This document shows positions 50,702 to 60,460 of a DNA stretch of 64,000 nt, piece after piece (the first letter of the stretch is position 1; every line of letters starts with the position of its first letter). Under the pieces are notes generated by a model. That model was not told where the DNA came from. It did no database searches and saw only the letters and a program-made list of their open reading frames with translations. A program made the translations under genes and the position numbers. The stretch covers positions 331,271 to 395,270 of the forward strand of contig JAUJOT010000004.1 in assembly GCA_030447505.1 (NCBI GenBank), read 5' to 3'. The stretch is from Solirubrobacteraceae bacterium (lineage in GTDB: Bacteria; Actinomycetota; Thermoleophilia; Solirubrobacterales; Solirubrobacteraceae).

Positions 50702-51921
50702 AAGACGATCGCGGAGCTCTGCAAGGAGCTTGAGGTCTCCGAGCAGACGTTCCATCGCTGGCGCAACCAGTACGGCGGGATGAAGGCCGATGACGTCAAG
50801 CGCCTCAAGGAGCTTGAGCGTGAGAACACGCGGTTGAAGGCGATCGTGGCTGACCAGGCCCTGGAGTGTCAGGCGTTGAAGGAGGTTGCTCGGGAAACTG
50901 GTGAGCCCGGCCCGTCGGCGGGCGGCGGTCGCGATGCTCTGCGACCGCCTGCACGTCAGCGAGCGCTGGGCCTGCCGGGTCTGCGGTCAGCATCGCTCCA
51001 CGCAGCGGCGCGAGCCGATGCCCGCCGGCGATGATGAGGCGTTGCGTGCCGAGCTGCGCGCGTTCTCGGCCAGGCGCCCGCGGTGGGGGTACCGCCAGGC
51101 ACACGCATCTGCAGCAGGAGGGCTGGGAGATCAACCGCAAGCGCGTGCAGCGCGTCTGGCGCGAGGAAGGGCTGCGGGTCCCGCAGCGCACCCGCAAGCG
51201 TCGCCGGCTCGGCGACGCCACCGCCCCCAAGGAGCTGCTGCGTGCCGAGCGCCCCGGGCACGTGTGGGCGTTTGACTTCCAGTTTGACCAGACCGCCGAC
51301 GGCCACGTGCTGAAGCTCTTGAACGTCGTCGACGAGTTCACCAGGGAGGCGCTGGTCATGCACACAGCCCGCAGCGTCACCGCCGATCAGACCGTCGCGG
51401 TGCTGGAGGCACTCGTCGCGGTCCGTGGCGCCCCAACGCATATCCGCTGCGACAACGGCCCGGAGATGACCGCGAACGCGCTGATCGACTGGTGCGCCGC
51501 GCAGAGCACGCTGACCAGCTACATCGACCCCGGCGCACCGTGGCAGAACCCGTTCGTTGAGTCCTTCCACTCGCGCGTACGCGACGAGCTGCTGAACCTC
51601 GAGTTGTTCTCATGCCTCGCCGAAGCCCGGGTCGTGATCGAGGACTGGCGCGAGGACTTCAACCGCCACCGGCCGCACTCCGCCCTTGGCCGCAAGGCTC
51701 CCGCCGTCTTCGCTGCTGCCTGGACGCTACCCGCACCCGCCGCCTGACCCTCACCGCACGGACGCGCGCGGACGGAAGCCCGCCGCTCGGCTCGCCCTCC
51801 GGGCTCGCCTCCGCGGCAGGCTTCCGTCCGCGGCAGCACCTAGCGTGCCCGTACTACATCCACCCGGCTCTCACAGCAGGTGGACCGAAGAACGGGGTCC
51901 GGCCAGCTGTGGCGGCGATCG

Positions 51922-51955
51922 CAGAGCGCCCCTGTTCGCGCAATCCAGCGCTCTG
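51922..51955. repeat. 34-bp palindromic repeat
   Basis: CAGAGCGC (51922-51929) and GCGCTCTG (51948-51955) are perfect inverted ends around CCCTGTTCGCGCAATCCA. A near copy is at 56876-56908, and the two halves of another flank the IS at 38875-40461. Lies 17 bases to the right of the IS3 copy. Confidence 0.65.
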
Positions 51956-52087
51956 CCGACGCTGCCCTCGCGCGCGCGGAAGTCCATCTATGTCGGGTTC
52001 TCCCACAGGATGGAATGTCGCTTCGTGCAAGCAGTCTGCTGCAAGAGACCGATTCGGAGGGGGACCAGACGGCGATAGGCTCGCGGC

Positions 52088-52531
52088 ATGGATGTCGATC
52101 GACACGCCCCAGTGGTTGCCGAGTCCGAGATCGAGATCGCAGCGCCGCGCGATGTCGTGTTCGACGTAATCGCCGACTTCGAGCGCTGGCCTACGTGGAA
52201 CCCCGACGTCGAGAGCATGTCGCTCGACGGCCCGCTGGCCGAAGGAACGATGTTCCGCTGGAAAGCCGGCCCTGGCACGATCACCTCGACGCTGCGGTGC
52301 GTCGAGCGGCCAAGCCAGATTGGCTGGACTGGGAAGACCCTCGGCATCCACGCCGTACACGTCTGGCGATTGGAAGCCAACGACGGGCAGACGCGTGCGA
52401 CTACCGCCGAATCCTGGACGGGCTGGCTTCCCAGGCTGCTCCGGGGGCCGCTGCGCAAGCAGCTGCAGAAGGCGCTCGACGCCGGGCTTCCCCGCCTTGA
52501 GATCGAGACCAAACGGCGTGCCGGCCTCTAG
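52088..52531 (+). CDS. SRPBCC-family (polyketide cyclase-like) protein
   Basis: A 147-aa START-like fold protein: SEIEIAAPRDVVFDVIADFERWPTWNPDVESM is the diagnostic N-terminal block, followed by GTMFRWKAGPGTITST and IHAVHVWRLE. These small proteins bind a hydrophobic ligand in a central cavity; no specific one is suggested. The C-terminal helix RLLRGPLRKQLQKALDAGL closes the cavity. Isolated gene between IS3 copy A and an IS-split gene. Confidence 0.85.
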   Translation: MDVDRHAPVVAESEIEIAAPRDVVFDVIADFERWPTWNPDVESMSLDGPLAEGTMFRWKAGPGTITSTLRCVERPSQIGWTGKTLGIHAVHVWRLEANDGQTRATTAESWTGWLPRLLRGPLRKQLQKALDAGLPRLEIETKRRAGL

Positions 52532-52844
52532 TTCAGGCTCACTGCCCGCCTTCAGAATCCAGAGGACTGCTGCTAATCGCCGGCGAGCATCGTCTGCGCC
52601 GGCGCTCGCGCCCGCTGCCCCTGTTCGTCCGGAGCAGCAGTCGGGGCGAGAGTCCCGGAAGCGTCGCCAAGCGAAACTTGGTGCGGAGCCCGGCGCGGGG
52701 AGCGACAACCACGACCCGATCTTGCGGCTTTGCTGACGGTCTACACGTCCTGACCCTTTCGCTTCGGCACGTGGCCTTAGCATCCGCTCGCATGGGTCGG
52801 GGAGCCACCATCGCGATCAAAGAGGGGACGCCGACCCAGTCAAG
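52532..52844. other. Intergenic region
   Basis: No gene can be supported. An 18-codon frame from ATG 52793 overlaps the start of the split gene and is not convincing. Confidence 0.5.
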
Positions 52845-52904
52845 GTGACGAAGATCGCGGGCTACAAGGATGGCTTCGGGGTGATGGTGCCCTACACGTC
52901 GGCG

Positions 52905-54410
52905 GAGGTTGTCCCGTAGCTCGTAGAACTTGAGGTGGCGGTCCGATCGCCTCGTCCGCTGCTGCTGGCAGCGTGGCGAGTTGCGAGACAAGTCCATTGA
53001 GACGAAGGGACCGCCATGAGGACCGTAGAGCACGATGCCGACGAGATCGGCGAGGGGACGTTCGACGCGCTGCCTGAGCGCGTGCAGGTGGCGTTGGGGG
53101 AGCTGGCGGGCGCGGCGAAGGAAGGGCTGCTGGCGCTGTCGGTCGGTGTCGGGCTGGGTGTGCTGAACGAGTTGATGGCCGAGGAGGTCGATGAGGTCGT
53201 CGGGCCGAAGGGCCGCCACGACCCCGACCGCGCTGCGGTGCGTCACGGCCATGAGGACGGCAGCGTGACGCTCGGCGGGCGCCGAGTTGCGGTCGCGCGT
53301 CGAGGGTGCGCGCGACCGACGACAGCGGCGAGGTCGCGATGAAGACCTACGCGCACTTCGCCGACCGTGACCCGCTGACGAAGGTCGTGCTCGAGCAGAT
53401 GCTCGCCGGCGTCAGCACCAGGCGCTTCGCCCGCACGCGCGAGCCGGTCGGCCAAGACGTTGTCGACGCGGAGCGTTCGACGAGTAAGTCGGCGGTCAGC
53501 CGCGAGTTCGTGGGCCGCACCGGCGAGCATCTGCGGGCGCTGATGGCCCGGTCGCTTCAGGACGTGCGCCTCGCGGCATTGATGCTCGACGGCCTCGAGC
53601 TCAAGGGCCGCTGCTGCGTCGTCGCGCTCGGCGTCAGCACCGACGGCGTGAAGGTCCCGCTTGGGCTGTGGGACGGCTCGACGGAGAACAAGCGCGTCTG
53701 CGTCGAGTTGCTTGCCGATCTCGTCGACCGCGGCTTGGACTGCGATCAGGGCGTCCTGGTCGTCCTAGACGGCGGCAAGGCGCTGCGCGCGGCCGTCGAT
53801 GCGGTCTTCGGCGAGGTTCCCGTCCAGCGCTGCATCCGTCACAAGGAACGCAACGTGCTCGATCACCTTCCCGAACGCGACCGCCCCACCGTCAAGCGCA
53901 AGCTGCGCGCGGCCTGGAAGCTCACCGACCACAAGGCCGCGAGTCAGCGGCTGCAGGCGCTCGCCGACGAGCTCGCGCACTCGCACCCCGGCGCGGCCGC
54001 GTCGCTGCGTGAGGGCCTCGCGGAGACGGTCACGTTGCAGCGTCTCGGCGTGCACCCGCAGCTGTGGAAGTCGCTGTCCTCGACGAACCCGATCGAGTCG
54101 ATGATCGGGATCTGCCGCGCCACGTCTCGCAACGTCAAGCGCTGGCAGAACGGCGACATGTGCCTGCGCTGGACGGCCGCGGGCATGCTCGAAGCCGAGC
54201 GCCAGTTCCGCAAGATCATCGGCTACAGCCACCTCGCCGCACTCGCCCTCGCCGTCGAGCGCGACGTAGCCGCCGCACGCGCTGCCGCGAGCCGATCGAC
54301 AACCATCACCACCGACATGACCACCGCGACCGAGCCGGCCGCTACGCTCGCAGCCACTCACTGATCACCGGACCGTCACCGCGAAGTTCCACGGCGCACG
54401 GGACAACCTC
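52905..54410 (+). mobile_element. IS256-family insertion sequence (type 2), copy 1
   Basis: 1506 bp. Ends GAGGTTGTCCCGT and ACGGGACAACCTC are the perfect outer part of a longer imperfect inverted repeat (about 40 bp). An 8-bp target duplication CGTCGGCG is present at 52897-52904 and 54411-54418. Copy 2 is at 60461-61971 in opposite orientation. Confidence 0.95.
53016..54364 (+). pseudogene. IS256-family transposase (type 2), copy 1, frameshifted
   Basis: First frame 53016 to about 53300 (ELMAEEVDEVVGPKGRHDPDR), second about 53300-54364: first Asp in LAALMLDGLELKG, second in VLVVLDGGKALRAAV and Glu in STNPIESMIGICRATSRN. The break is one missing C at the CGT(C)CGAGGG site near 53299; copy 2 has the C and reads through. 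Copy 1 is intact at the site where copy 2 is broken. Confidence 0.9.
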
Positions 54411-55212
54411 CGTCGGCGCGCGAGGGCTGGCTCGCGAAGGTGCCCGTCAAGTACGCGCGCGACACGGTCGACGTCGGGCTCGCGGAGACGGCGCACTTCA
54501 CTGCGGACGATCGGGTCAAGCTCTCCTATCACCGCGACGGTTTCGCGCAGTTCTCCGGCGAGAACCCCGGCACGATCGCCTCGGGGCGAAAACCGGATGG
54601 GACGCCGAAGGGCCTCGCCATTCAGACATGGCCTCTAGCGGTCCCGATGGAGACGGGCCCGAACTTCGGCATCCAGGTATGGGGGCTAGAGGGTTTTCAG
54701 GTCCTGAAGGGGCGGCCGAAGAACGCTCACGTCTTCGGCGAGGACGACTTCTACTACCGGGACTGCACGCCAGACGACTGGCACGGGTATCTTTTTGAAG
54801 GCTTCGTCTTCACCCCGCACTTCCGCGCGCATGTCCGACAGATCGAGGATCGGATCCTGCTGCCGCTCTGGCACCGCGCGTTCGGCGGCGGGGAGGGAGC
54901 GAGCTTTGACTTCCGTATTGTTGCGATCGAACTGCAGACCGGGCTGATGCTTGCGCTGATCGCGTCGCGCCTTCGGATGGAGGGCGACGTGCCCGAGTGC
55001 GGGTTTGTTCTGAACGGCCCCGGACAGGTGGTCGACAACGAGGGCAACGGCTTCGTCCTCATGGCGCAGTACCCGCGCTCGGCGGCCTTCTCGGGTGGGA
55101 TCCCGCTCGACTACGCACCTCCTGCGTCGCAGCCGTCAGACGAGTGACCCGGGAGGTCCGCGCTCGTATCGAAGACAGGGTACAGCCAGGATTTGGGCGC
55201 GCCTGGACCGCT

Positions 55213-55590
55213 GAGCATCGCGTTCCGGGGCCGGACCGCTGTTTGCTGAGAATGGAGACGTGTTCGCCGCCGACGTTCTAGCTAGCTTTGTCCCCGCCGT
55301 CCTGCCAGCGCCGGCGGATAATGTGCTCGAGATCGGCGGGGGTCGTGGGGAGCTCGGCCGCTGAGCCCGCGCGGTGCTGGCTACGAAGTCCGAGCGATCG
55401 AGCCTGCAGCCGAGAATGGCAGCGGCGTCGAGCGCGTTGAGCTGCTCCGGGCCTCCGCGAGCTTTGACGCCGTCGTCGCCGTCGTTTCTCTGCAGCACGT
55501 CGAGTCTCTCGATTTCGGACGCTGCCCGTCTTCGTCCAGAGCGGAAGTCCTTCTCGCTGCCAGTGAGCACCGACGACGGTGACCCAGCGC
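55213..55590 (+). pseudogene. Class I SAM-dependent methyltransferase remnant
   Basis: Two frames carry methyltransferase pieces: about 55213-55364 has SGAGPLFAENGDVFAADVL and the SAM motif VLEIGGGRGELG; after a stop and a frame change, about 55377-55520 has GYEVRAIEPAAENGSGVERV and FDAVVAVVSLQHVESLDFG, the motif II-III region. The tail is lost. More than one lesion is needed, so decay is more likely than a single error. The remaining bases to 55699 contain nothing recognised. Confidence 0.6.
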
Positions 55591-55699
55591 GTCGCTTCTG
55601 CGCCCGCAGCGACCGTTCACGAACATCGCCCGGCTGACGGTGGACCAGCGGCCCGCCAGCCTGACGACCTCGGTAGCCGCTGTCGCTTAGCGTTGGTCC

Positions 55700-56695
55700 A
55701 TGACTCTCGACACGAAGACGCGGCGTGCAATAAACGAGGAACAAGTCGCCCGATTCTTCGCTTGGTGGGATCCCACATGGAGGTGGATCCTCATCCTCGG
55801 GCTGCGAGACATGCGGGCCAACCTGGACCGTCTGGGGAACCTTGCCACCGCCGAGCTCGGCAACGACACCTGGAGCGACGAGACCTACGTCTACGGGCCG
55901 CTCGCACTCGGCATCACGGCGTCCGCGGTAAATGAGGCCGCACAGCACTGCGAGGACCTCTTTGCGCTGTTGACATTCCTTCGCGACCGGGAGACCTTCG
56001 CTCGCCGGATGGGCAGCTACTCGGCCGGCAAGGTGATCAAACTGTCAGACAAGCTCCGCAAGGACGCCGACGAGCAGCTTGCCGCGAGGTTCTGCGTGCC
56101 GCCGATCGCGCTGATCGAGGAAGGGATGCACAAGGCCGAGAACCCGCACGAGAGCGTGGCGGTTGCCCGCGACGCCATCGCGCGACTCGGTGAACTCGTC
56201 CGTTCGGTGGTGGACTTCTACGAGACCTACGAGTTCTTCCACCTTCAGTACAAGCACGGGCTGAAGGTGCTTTTCCGGCCGTTCGGTATTCCGACGGCCG
56301 AAGCCATCGCTGACCGAAAGGGCGATGTCAAGGCGCCGCTCTTCGCGGCAACGAACGAGTCGATCAAGCAGATGCTCAAGCGCCCGAAGGATCAACAGGC
56401 GATGATGCTGCACCTCACTCCACTTAGCCAAGCGCACCTAAACGAACTCCTCGAGACCCGTGATCTGCTGAGGCCACAAATGGCCGGCCCCGAGGTAGAT
56501 CTCGATGACGTTGTTTCGCACTCGTGGACGGTGTCGCGACTCCTGCGCATTGCACAGGCCAACAGGCTCGCGCTTGGGGCGCTCGACGCGGACGGGCAGC
56601 AGACCTTTCAACTTCCCGGCGAGGGGATCACGGAGACGGTCGAAGTGCGCATCGAGCCGTCTCGAGTCGTAGAGCTTCCCGACGTCTCGATCTAG
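55700..56695 (+). CDS. Unknown protein of the accessory region
   Basis: A 331-aa largely helical, soluble protein with no recognised family. Helices LGITASAVNEAAQHCEDLFALLTFLRD (about residues 73-99) and AIARLGELVRSVVDFYETYEFF (about 160-182) dominate the first half; the C-terminal part (VEVRIEPSRVVELP) is beta. Codon use is less G/C-biased than in the backbone. It heads the region with the EVE nuclease and HEPN-like genes, so a defence-related role is a guess from position. Confidence 0.7.
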   Translation: MTLDTKTRRAINEEQVARFFAWWDPTWRWILILGLRDMRANLDRLGNLATAELGNDTWSDETYVYGPLALGITASAVNEAAQHCEDLFALLTFLRDRETFARRMGSYSAGKVIKLSDKLRKDADEQLAARFCVPPIALIEEGMHKAENPHESVAVARDAIARLGELVRSVVDFYETYEFFHLQYKHGLKVLFRPFGIPTAEAIADRKGDVKAPLFAATNESIKQMLKRPKDQQAMMLHLTPLSQAHLNELLETRDLLRPQMAGPEVDLDDVVSHSWTVSRLLRIAQANRLALGALDADGQQTFQLPGEGITETVEVRIEPSRVVELPDVSI

Positions 56696-57028
56696 GCCGC
56701 TGGCGCGCCTCGGTCACTCGTAATGAGCATCCAAGACGTTCGAAGGCGGTGCCACTTCGGCGACATCTGCCTGGACGATGATCCAGACGCTGGCGCTGCC
56801 GCTTTCCATGCATCTGGGCAGCGCGGCGTCGAGACAGGGGCAGAGTTTCGCTATCGCGTGGCAGGAGCGCTCTCGCAGAGCGCTCCTCCTCGCGCATTCC
56901 AGCGCTCTCGTGGGCAGCGAAGCGGTGCTTCCCCTCGTCGTCCCCAGGGGTAGTCCCGATGGCGTCGCCGTAAGCCGGTGTAGTCGCGTTGCCAAGGCTC
57001 GTCTTCCGCAGAGGTCCTCGTCGGGTCG
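56696..57028. other. Intergenic region with palindromic repeat copy
   Basis: Contains CAGAGCGCTCCTCCTCGCGCATTCCAGCGCTCT (56876-56908), about 29 of 33 positions identical to 51922-51954. Just before it CAGGAGCGCTCTCGCAGAGCGCTCCT is a further short palindrome, and GGCAGAGTTTCGCT (56839) is shared with 48752. No gene supported. Confidence 0.5.
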
Positions 57029-58009
57029 CTACGCCCCGTCGAGGAGATCCCTGAGCTGCTTCGGAAGCGTGCCGACTTCGTCCCAGTGGTGAACGGCAAT
57101 CTCATCGCCGAGCATCGAACGGACCCAAGGCACTTGCTGCTGTTCCTCGAGGCCGATCACAATGGCGTTGACCTGAGTCACGCGAGGCTGGGCTCGTAAC
57201 CATCCGACGTAGCCGAGCGCCTGCGCGATCGCGTCACGCCGAACGAGGTCCGCCTTGAGTTCGATCACGATTAACCGGTTGCCGTGTCGGTCAACCCGGC
57301 GCAAGAGAAGGTCGATTGTGCCGCCGTGGTTCTCGCCCAACGGCCACTGTGGACCGCCAACTAGCTCGACAGAGCCGCCAATCAGCGGCTCCAAGGCCTC
57401 GACGTGGCGAGCGAGCCATTGTTCGAGCTGATGCTCGATGTCTCGTCGTTCGCCGGCGGTACGTTGGCGTCGGCCACCACTTCGCGGGCGCCGTGTCCGG
57501 TCGACGTCGACTAGTCGGCGCCACACCTCCTCAGGCATGGGCGACGCCGACTTTACGAACCCAGCGCGCAACGCGGGCCATGCCGCCAGCACTGGATCCT
57601 CCCTCAGCGTGCGGATCTCGATCGGCGGCGAAAACTCCGCGAGCGAAACGAAACGGCATCCGTGCTTGTCGGAGAACTCCGCGGCAAGGGGATCATCGGC
57701 CAAAGCGAAAGCGTCGGACGTGGCTAGGACAACTTGGCAGATGTCCTTCGGGCCGTGCCGCGGTAGCTGGCCGGCCTCGTTCTCCGCTCCGCTGCGATAG
57801 AGCACGGCGAGGTCGCCCGCCTTAGTGTCGGGGTGGCAGGTCCACCACCCGTTGTCGTCGTCATAGTGCTCAGGCAGTACTTCCTCGACCGGAAACAGCG
57901 CTCGACGTGGTGTGCCGTCGACCTCGAAGGTGTACTGCGGCCCCGAGACCCAGACCCACTTGGCGATCGCGTACGAGGAATACCGCCTATCAACGTCCGT
58001 GATTCGCAT
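57029..58009 (-). CDS. EVE-domain protein fused to a PD-(D/E)XK nuclease
   Basis: A 326-aa protein from ATG 58009. Residues about 14-170 are an EVE/PUA-like domain: WVWVSGPQYTFEVDG, GWWTCHPDTKAGDLAVLYRS, KDICQVVLATSDAF and SPPIEIRTLREDPVLAAWPALRAGFV, a pattern used to read modified bases. Residues about 190-300 are a DUF91/NucS-like PD-(D/E)XK nuclease: GTIDLLLRR (D233), RLIVIELKAD (E250, K252) and the helix Gln263 in IAQALGYVGWLRAQ. The combination suggests modification-dependent restriction of foreign DNA. Divergent from the HEPN-like gene. Confidence 0.8.
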   Translation of the reverse strand: MRITDVDRRYSSYAIAKWVWVSGPQYTFEVDGTPRRALFPVEEVLPEHYDDDNGWWTCHPDTKAGDLAVLYRSGAENEAGQLPRHGPKDICQVVLATSDAFALADDPLAAEFSDKHGCRFVSLAEFSPPIEIRTLREDPVLAAWPALRAGFVKSASPMPEEVWRRLVDVDRTRRPRSGGRRQRTAGERRDIEHQLEQWLARHVEALEPLIGGSVELVGGPQWPLGENHGGTIDLLLRRVDRHGNRLIVIELKADLVRRDAIAQALGYVGWLRAQPRVTQVNAIVIGLEEQQQVPWVRSMLGDEIAVHHWDEVGTLPKQLRDLLDGA

Positions 58010-58200
58010 CGCTAGGAAGAGTCGCAGGCACGAGCGACAGATCGCGCGGTCCCGTGATTTGCATTGGCGGTTGTCCATCGCGGTGGCGCCGTTCCGGAGT
58101 CGCACTGCGCTCGGGAGCAGGTGGCCGAGCGTCGGACGCCGCTCCTTACCGTCGCCAAATGCGAACGGCACCGCGTCGTCTGCCCTAGTGTCGGGTTCCC

Positions 58201-58905
58201 ATGGCTCCCTACGCGTGGTCTCGCGACCCCGAAGCGGTCGCGCGCCAGCTCAATGCCCTCAACGCTGATGCGCAGTCACGCCTGACCTTCGCGGTCGAGT
58301 GCGTGAACGGGCTGCACTACCTCGCTGACCTCGACAATCACCTCATCCCGCGCGACACGGCGACAGCCGTCCTCGAACATGGATGGCAGGTGATCGACAT
58401 GGCCCACGTACGGTGGGCAGCCAGCAGTGCGATCACGGCCCTGGACTTGTGCGCGGCGGCGCTCGGCCGGCTCTATTGCGGAATCACCGGCGGCGAACGG
58501 GACCTCTCGGTCGAGTCAGCGAGGGAGAAGCACTGGGAGACACTGAACAACGCTCCGCGCAGACCGTCGCAATGGATCACAGCGGTTCGAGGCGATCACC
58601 GCTACAAGGGGCTGCTGCAGCTACGCCACGAGCTCACACACCGGGTGGGGCCGCGTAGCTACTCGGTGCATGTCGCAGACGCGCTACACGTTTCAGACCG
58701 GACCAGCCCGTGGACGCCCGAGGCTGCGTGCGCACACGCGGAGGCACAGGCCGAGGCGCAAGCACGGGCGGAGGCCGCAAGCATCACGCACCGAACGCGG
58801 TTCCCGATCGGAAGCTCAGACGTTCCGGTGCCGGAAGTCATATGCCTCGCGAGGGATCTTGCGACGAAGCACGTCGAGGCATTCCTCGCGCTGGACCCGA
58901 GCTAG
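58201..58905 (+). CDS. HEPN-like protein
   Basis: A 234-aa helical protein with LLQLRHELTHRVG at residues 138-150: R142-x4-H147 fits the RX4-6H motif of HEPN ribonucleases, with preceding helices placed as in that fold. The C-terminal third holds an Ala/Glu/Gln-rich helix (AEAQAEAQARAEAAS). HEPN proteins act in toxin-antitoxin, abortive infection and RNA-cleaving systems. It is divergent from the EVE nuclease with 191 bases between. HEPN assignment is from one motif. Confidence 0.6.
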   Translation: MAPYAWSRDPEAVARQLNALNADAQSRLTFAVECVNGLHYLADLDNHLIPRDTATAVLEHGWQVIDMAHVRWAASSAITALDLCAAALGRLYCGITGGERDLSVESAREKHWETLNNAPRRPSQWITAVRGDHRYKGLLQLRHELTHRVGPRSYSVHVADALHVSDRTSPWTPEAACAHAEAQAEAQARAEAASITHRTRFPIGSSDVPVPEVICLARDLATKHVEAFLALDPS

Positions 58906-59170
58906 CGCCGACGCTTCCAGCAGCCTGAACGAATCGCTCGTGACGCGCCCGCTGATTGAGCCCTGCCCGCCGTTCTACGAGTTCCGGCCTTGTCGCTGAT
59001 CGGCCCGAACCAGCGCCCTCCGCAGCGGTGCCGCCGCTCGTCCTCGCGGCAGTCATCCACCTGCGCCGTTCGAATCCTGCTCCGCCGTCCCGACCCCTAT
59101 CGCCGGGGCCTCGTACTCAAGGCGCGATGCGGGTCGTCGGCGGACCTAGGTAATGGCGCGCCAGCGATTG
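58906..59170. other. Intergenic region
   Basis: Nothing is supported. GTTCGAATCCTGCTCCGCC near 59069 looks like a tRNA T arm and acceptor end but has no matching 5' half. Confidence 0.5.
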
Positions 59171-60273
59171 TCAGCCCATCTTGCCGGCTGGCGGCACATC
59201 TGCCGCACTGGCTTCGACCTCCGCCTCGGCCAGCCGATCAGCAAGCTCCCGCACGCTCAATCCCGTGTCGCCGACAATCCACGCGCTCGTTGCCCCAGCC
59301 TGGCCACCGAGTCCAGCTCTGGTTCGCATCTCATGATGGTGTCCGTTGACGGAGGCAGGCTCATCGGACCATGAGACCTGCACAGCGCGAGCCTGGTTCT
59401 CTTCCCCCGTCCACGTGATCTCACCCCATTCGGGCTCAACCGTGAGCAACTCGCGCAGAGCTACCTGGTCGTTGGCGCTGAACCAGTCGAGGTTCACCTT
59501 CAACTTCGTGCCGGGTTCGATCGCCCGAGCCCGCAGTAGCGTGAGCGTTGCGTTGGCCGCGCGCGTCCTGGCCTCGCGACTGCTCTCGTCATCAGCAGCT
59601 CGCTTGCGTCGCCGCACCAAATAATCCTCGGTCTCCGGTATCGGAATCAGCGGCTGAGCACTGACGATGTGCGACCCGTCGGGTAGCGCATACGCAGTTA
59701 GCTTTGTACAGCCGATGTCGAGCTTGGCCGATTCTGGACCTCCACTGCCGAGCTCACGCAGGAAGAGCACGGTCGCGGTGACGGACGGAGGGAAGTCCTC
59801 CGCCACGAGCCGTACACGAACTTTGCCAGGCTGATCTGTTGCGAGGACCGCGGCGTGCCCGACGATTCGCTCGCGAGCTTGCTCCGTGGGCACGCCGTGG
59901 AACCTCGCAAATTGTTCAGCGACATCTGAAGTCGTCAGCTCATCGCAGTACGCGGCATAGACCAGCGCCTGGGACTCGGTTCGATCGGGTGCGAGACCTC
60001 GTTTGAGCTCGACTACAAGTAGACGTCCGTCCTCGTCGAGAAACAGGAGGTCGAGGCGATCCGCGACGCGCCCGTATGCACCTTCCCAATCAGCGAACTC
60101 CTCCGTGATCAGCAGAAGTCCGGTGCCGAGGAAATCGGATGGTCGCGAATCCAACGCTGGATGTCAGCTCGTTCTTGCCATCCCAGGTCTGCCATCGTCA
60201 CGGGGACGAGATGCTGCGCGTTGCGCTCGCCGTCGATCAACAGGTTCTGGACGTCGCGCGTTGTTCCAGCCAT
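59171..60273 (-). pseudogene. PD-(D/E)XK nuclease-family protein, frameshifted
   Basis: From ATG 60273: NLLIDGERNAQHLVPVTMADLGWQERADIQRWIRDHP, then a one-base frame change near 60125, then FLGTGLLLITEEFADWEG, DRLDLLFLDEDGRLLVVELKRG and SQALVYAAYC. The first piece and the second together are the usual start of a PD-(D/E)XK family of the form 'ER-DIQRWI--HP--LG--LL-I--EF--WE', with catalytic Asp, Glu-x-Lys and a later Gln. The rest (to 59171) is a helical region with KVNLDWFSANDQVALREL. The gene starts 20 bases from IS3 copy B. A sequencing error may explain the break. Confidence 0.7.
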
Positions 60274-60460
60274 CGCGCCAAGCTAGAGGACCGTGGCGTG
60301 ACCCCGGTGGTTCGGTCCGGTGCTTGTGAGAGTACTTCTCGCCCACGATCATGGGCAGCGAGGACTCCAACGCATGAAGCGACGCAGGCACACTCCCGAG
60401 CAGGTCATCCGCAAGCTGCGCGAGGCGGAGCGGATGCTGAGCGAGGGCAAGACGATCGCG

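Larger units (their letters stand above)
49179..51747 (+). pseudogene. IS3-family orfA-orfB transposase, copy A, disrupted
   Basis: orfA: RRHTPEQVIRKLREAERMLSEGK before the insert, and ELEVSEQTFHRWRNQYGGMKADDVKRL with a leucine-zipper-like tail after it (50702-50900). orfB (about 50886-51747): DDE integrase core with Asp in VWAFDFQFD, Asp in IRCDNGPEMT and Glu in NPFVESFHSRVRDELL. One-base differences from copy B shift the frame near 50890 and two bases are missing near 51100. With the copy B bases the reading is restored. Confidence 0.85.
49099..51905 (+). mobile_element. IS3-family element, copy A, interrupted by an IS256-family element
   Basis: Ends TGGCGTGACCCC (left) and GGGGTCCGGCCA (right) lie in imperfect inverted repeats of about 40 bp. 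Flanking GCTG on both sides (49095-49098, 51906-51909) is the target duplication. Without the insert the element is 1359 bp. Copy B is at 60294-63170. orfA is split at 49261 by the element at 49262-50701. Confidence 0.9.
52845..55147 (+). pseudogene. Unknown gene split by an IS256-family element
   Basis: The 5' part (52845-52904, GTG start) encodes TKIAGYKDGFGVMVPYTSA and the 3' part (54419-55147) continues in the same frame, once the insertion and one 8-bp duplicate are removed, with REGWLAKVPVKYARD. The restored protein is about 262 aa, acidic, with many aromatic residues (GLAIQTWPLAVPMETGPNFG, GEDDFYYRDCTPDDWHGYLFEGFVFTPHFR). No family recognised. Internal GTG 54440 could still yield the C-terminal 235 residues. 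Confidence 0.75.

Noticed and set aside
59065-59090. tRNA-like GTTCGAATCCTGCTCCGCC
   Set aside because: The T-loop and a partial acceptor match, but the stems do not pair and no anticodon arm is present upstream; at most an att-type fragment.
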